NCBI RefSeq assembly: GCF_022436675.1
Contig: NZ_JAKUJZ010000007.1
Coordinates: 124,001-188,000 of the forward strand
Source of the DNA: Rheinheimera hassiensis
Lineage (GTDB): Bacteria; Pseudomonadota; Gammaproteobacteria; Enterobacterales; Alteromonadaceae
DNA: 64,000 nucleotides
Direction: 5' to 3'
Shown here: piece by piece, positions 62,709 to 64,000 of the stretch
Numbering within the stretch: position 1 is the stretch's first letter
How the letters are laid out: every line of letters begins with the position of its first letter
Made by a program: the position numbers and the translations under genes
Notes under the pieces: generated by a model
What the model was told of the DNA's origin: nothing
The model's input: only the letters and a program-made list of their open reading frames with translations
Databases searched by the model: none

Positions 62709-64000
62709 GCCCGTTTTGGCAGCAATATTTACCGCTGGCCATTATTCTCAGCTCATTATTACCGGGGCTGATTATTTTTACGCTGAAAGAAACTCAGGTA
62801 AAGCTGCGTATCAGCCTGAACCTGTTGGGCGTCAGTATAAAGTTGGTATTAGTACTGTTAATGTGGCAGGCAGTAAAAGCTGGCCAGCAGTTTTATTTTA
62901 GTCTGCCGTTTTTACCCGGTGCCGATTTGGTGCTGCAGGGCGATGCCTTATCGTTGCTGTTTGTCGTGTTATCGTCGGTATTGTGGTTAGCCACTACCAT
63001 TTATGCCATCGGCTACCTTGAACATTCCCCGCTGCGCTCACGCTTTTTTGGCTACTTCAGCCTCTGTGTCAGTGCTACGGTCGGCCTGGCGCTGGCCGGT
63101 AATCTGGTTACTTTCCTGTTGTTTTATGAGCTGTTAACGCTGGCGACTTTTCCGCTGGTGGTGCATCGCGGCACGGCAGAGTCACTGGCAGCCGGGCGCA
63201 AATACCTGGCTTACACCCTCAGCGGCGGTGTGATTTTAATGCTGGGTGTGGCGCTGCTGCATTCGCTGGTGCAAAGCCCTTTATTTACGCCCGGCGGCTA
63301 TGTGGCAGCAGTGTTAAGCGGCAATGAAGGGCTGTTAATGCTGGCTTTTGCGCTAATGATCACCGGTTTGGGGGTTAAAGCGGCCTTACTACCATTACAT
63401 GGCTGGCTGCCGCAGGCGATGGTAGCACCGGCGCCGGTCAGCGCCTTATTGCATGCTGTGGCCGTAGTGAAAGCCGGTGCTTTTGGCATTATCCGCCTGG
63501 TGTACGATGTTTTCGGCGTAGAGAGCATGTATGCACTGCAGTTGGCGCAGCCGTTAATGCTGCTGGCGGCAGCGACTATTTTGTATGGCTCCTGGCGCGC
63601 GCTGGCGCAGCAGGACATCAAGCGGCGGTTGGCCTATTCGACTATCAGTCAGGTATCTTACATTACGCTGGGCGTGGCGATGCTGGGGCCATTGGCAGCA
63701 GTTGGCGGCCTGGTGCACCTGGTGCATCAGGGGGTGATGAAAATTACGTTGTTCTTTTGTGCCGGTAACTTTGCCGAAACGCTGGGCATTCATAAAATCC
63801 GTGAACTAAATGGTGTAGGGCGGCGCATGCCAATAACAGCCATGGCCTTTACGCTGGGAGCCTTAGGTATGATAGGCGTACCGCCCACTGCAGGGTTTAT
63901 CAGCAAGTGGTATTTAGGGTTAGGCGCAGCCGAGGTGGAGCAACCCTGGCTTATTCTGGTATTCGCGCTGTCAGGTTTGATGAATGCAGCGTATTTTTTA
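62705..64000 (+). CDS. Mrp/Mnh-type antiporter subunit D-like, second copy (3' end outside window)
   Basis: A proton-conducting membrane subunit, cut by the window end after 432 codons. ATG 62705 overlaps the previous stop (ATGA). Visible landmarks: LLFYELLTLATFPLVVH with the TM5 Glu, KAALLPLHGWLPQAMVAPAPVS, ALLHAVAVVKAGAFG and STISQVSYITLGV. A second D-like subunit directly after the first, with no full MrpA, is the pattern of archaeal Mbh-type and some proteobacterial Mrp clusters. The rest of the operon lies beyond the window. Confidence 0.87.
   Translation, partial: MSPFWQQYLPLAIILSSLLPGLIIFTLKETQVKLRISLNLLGVSIKLVLVLLMWQAVKAGQQFYFSLPFLPGADLVLQGDALSLLFVVLSSVLWLATTIYAIGYLEHSPLRSRFFGYFSLCVSATVGLALAGNLVTFLLFYELLTLATFPLVVHRGTAESLAAGRKYLAYTLSGGVILMLGVALLHSLVQSPLFTPGGYVAAVLSGNEGLLMLAFALMITGLGVKAALLPLHGWLPQAMVAPAPVSALLHAVAVVKAGAFGIIRLVYDVFGVESMYALQLAQPLMLLAAATILYGSWRALAQQDIKRRLAYSTISQVSYITLGVAMLGPLAAVGGLVHLVHQGVMKITLFFCAGNFAETLGIHKIRELNGVGRRMPITAMAFTLGALGMIGVPPTAGFISKWYLGLGAAEVEQPWLILVFALSGLMNAAYFL

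Overview
The window is 64 kb of gene-dense chromosome from a gammaproteobacterium. The best fit is an Alteromonadales-type marine or aquatic bacterium of the Rheinheimera/Alishewanella/Arsukibacterium kind. This is inferred from gene content and protein character (a two-lipoyl-domain Bkd E2, msrC-proQ-prc, pyrD-zapC, pepN-DUF2835, a 1612-residue NAD-glutamate dehydrogenase, a stand-alone CLCA_X/LPD1 protein), not from a marker gene. Nearly all genes lie on the + strand. I see no rRNA, tRNA, insertion sequence, integrase or CRISPR array. Both ends are cut: the window opens inside astE and closes inside an antiporter subunit gene.

Layout. (1) 0-4.5 kb: the end of astE (arginine catabolism), then bkdA1-bkdA2-bkdB (branched-chain 2-oxoacid dehydrogenase) behind a LiuR-like operator candidate. 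(2) 4.6-7.9 kb: a two-gene unit of a Ycf46-type AAA+ ATPase and a Ser/Thr protein kinase with a large unrecognised C-terminal half. (3) 8.0-11.6 kb: msrC, a small very acidic protein, proQ and prc. (4) 11.6-17.4 kb: an NSS-family sodium symporter, an NhaC-type Na+/H+ antiporter, pepN and a DUF2835 protein. (5) 17.4-24.6 kb: an envelope system of DUF1302 barrel, DUF1329 protein, YCF48-like propeller and MMPL/RND permease, preceded by a strong 69-nt inverted repeat. (6) 24.8-32.7 kb: the large NAD-glutamate dehydrogenase, pyrD, zapC and a METTL25-like methyltransferase.

(7) 32.8-53.0 kb is the most notable region: a complete Wzx/Wzy-type exopolysaccharide locus. It makes precursors (galU, manC, manB), starts the repeat unit (GumD/WcaJ-like transferase), extends it (one WecG/GumM-like and three family-4 glycosyltransferases), decorates it (two acyltransferases), flips and polymerises it (Wzx, Wzy-like), and exports and controls it (outer-membrane barrel, Wza-like protein, Wzc-like tyrosine kinase, CpsB-type phosphatase). 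In the middle sits a Tat-exported GH10 glycosidase whose catalytic glutamates are kept but whose xylan-contact residues differ from the family. The gene set suggests a xanthan/acetan-like polymer of glucose and mannose, with a dedicated polymer-trimming enzyme.

(8) 53-58.8 kb: a stand-alone LPD1/CLCA_X metalloprotease-like protein (-), a large periplasmic M14 carboxypeptidase (+), a YgjV-like membrane protein (-) and the AMPylase SelO (-). (9) 58.9 kb to the end: a Mrp/Mnh-type cation/proton antiporter operon in an unusual order, E-F-G-(DUF4040/MnhB fusion)-C-D-D', running off the window.
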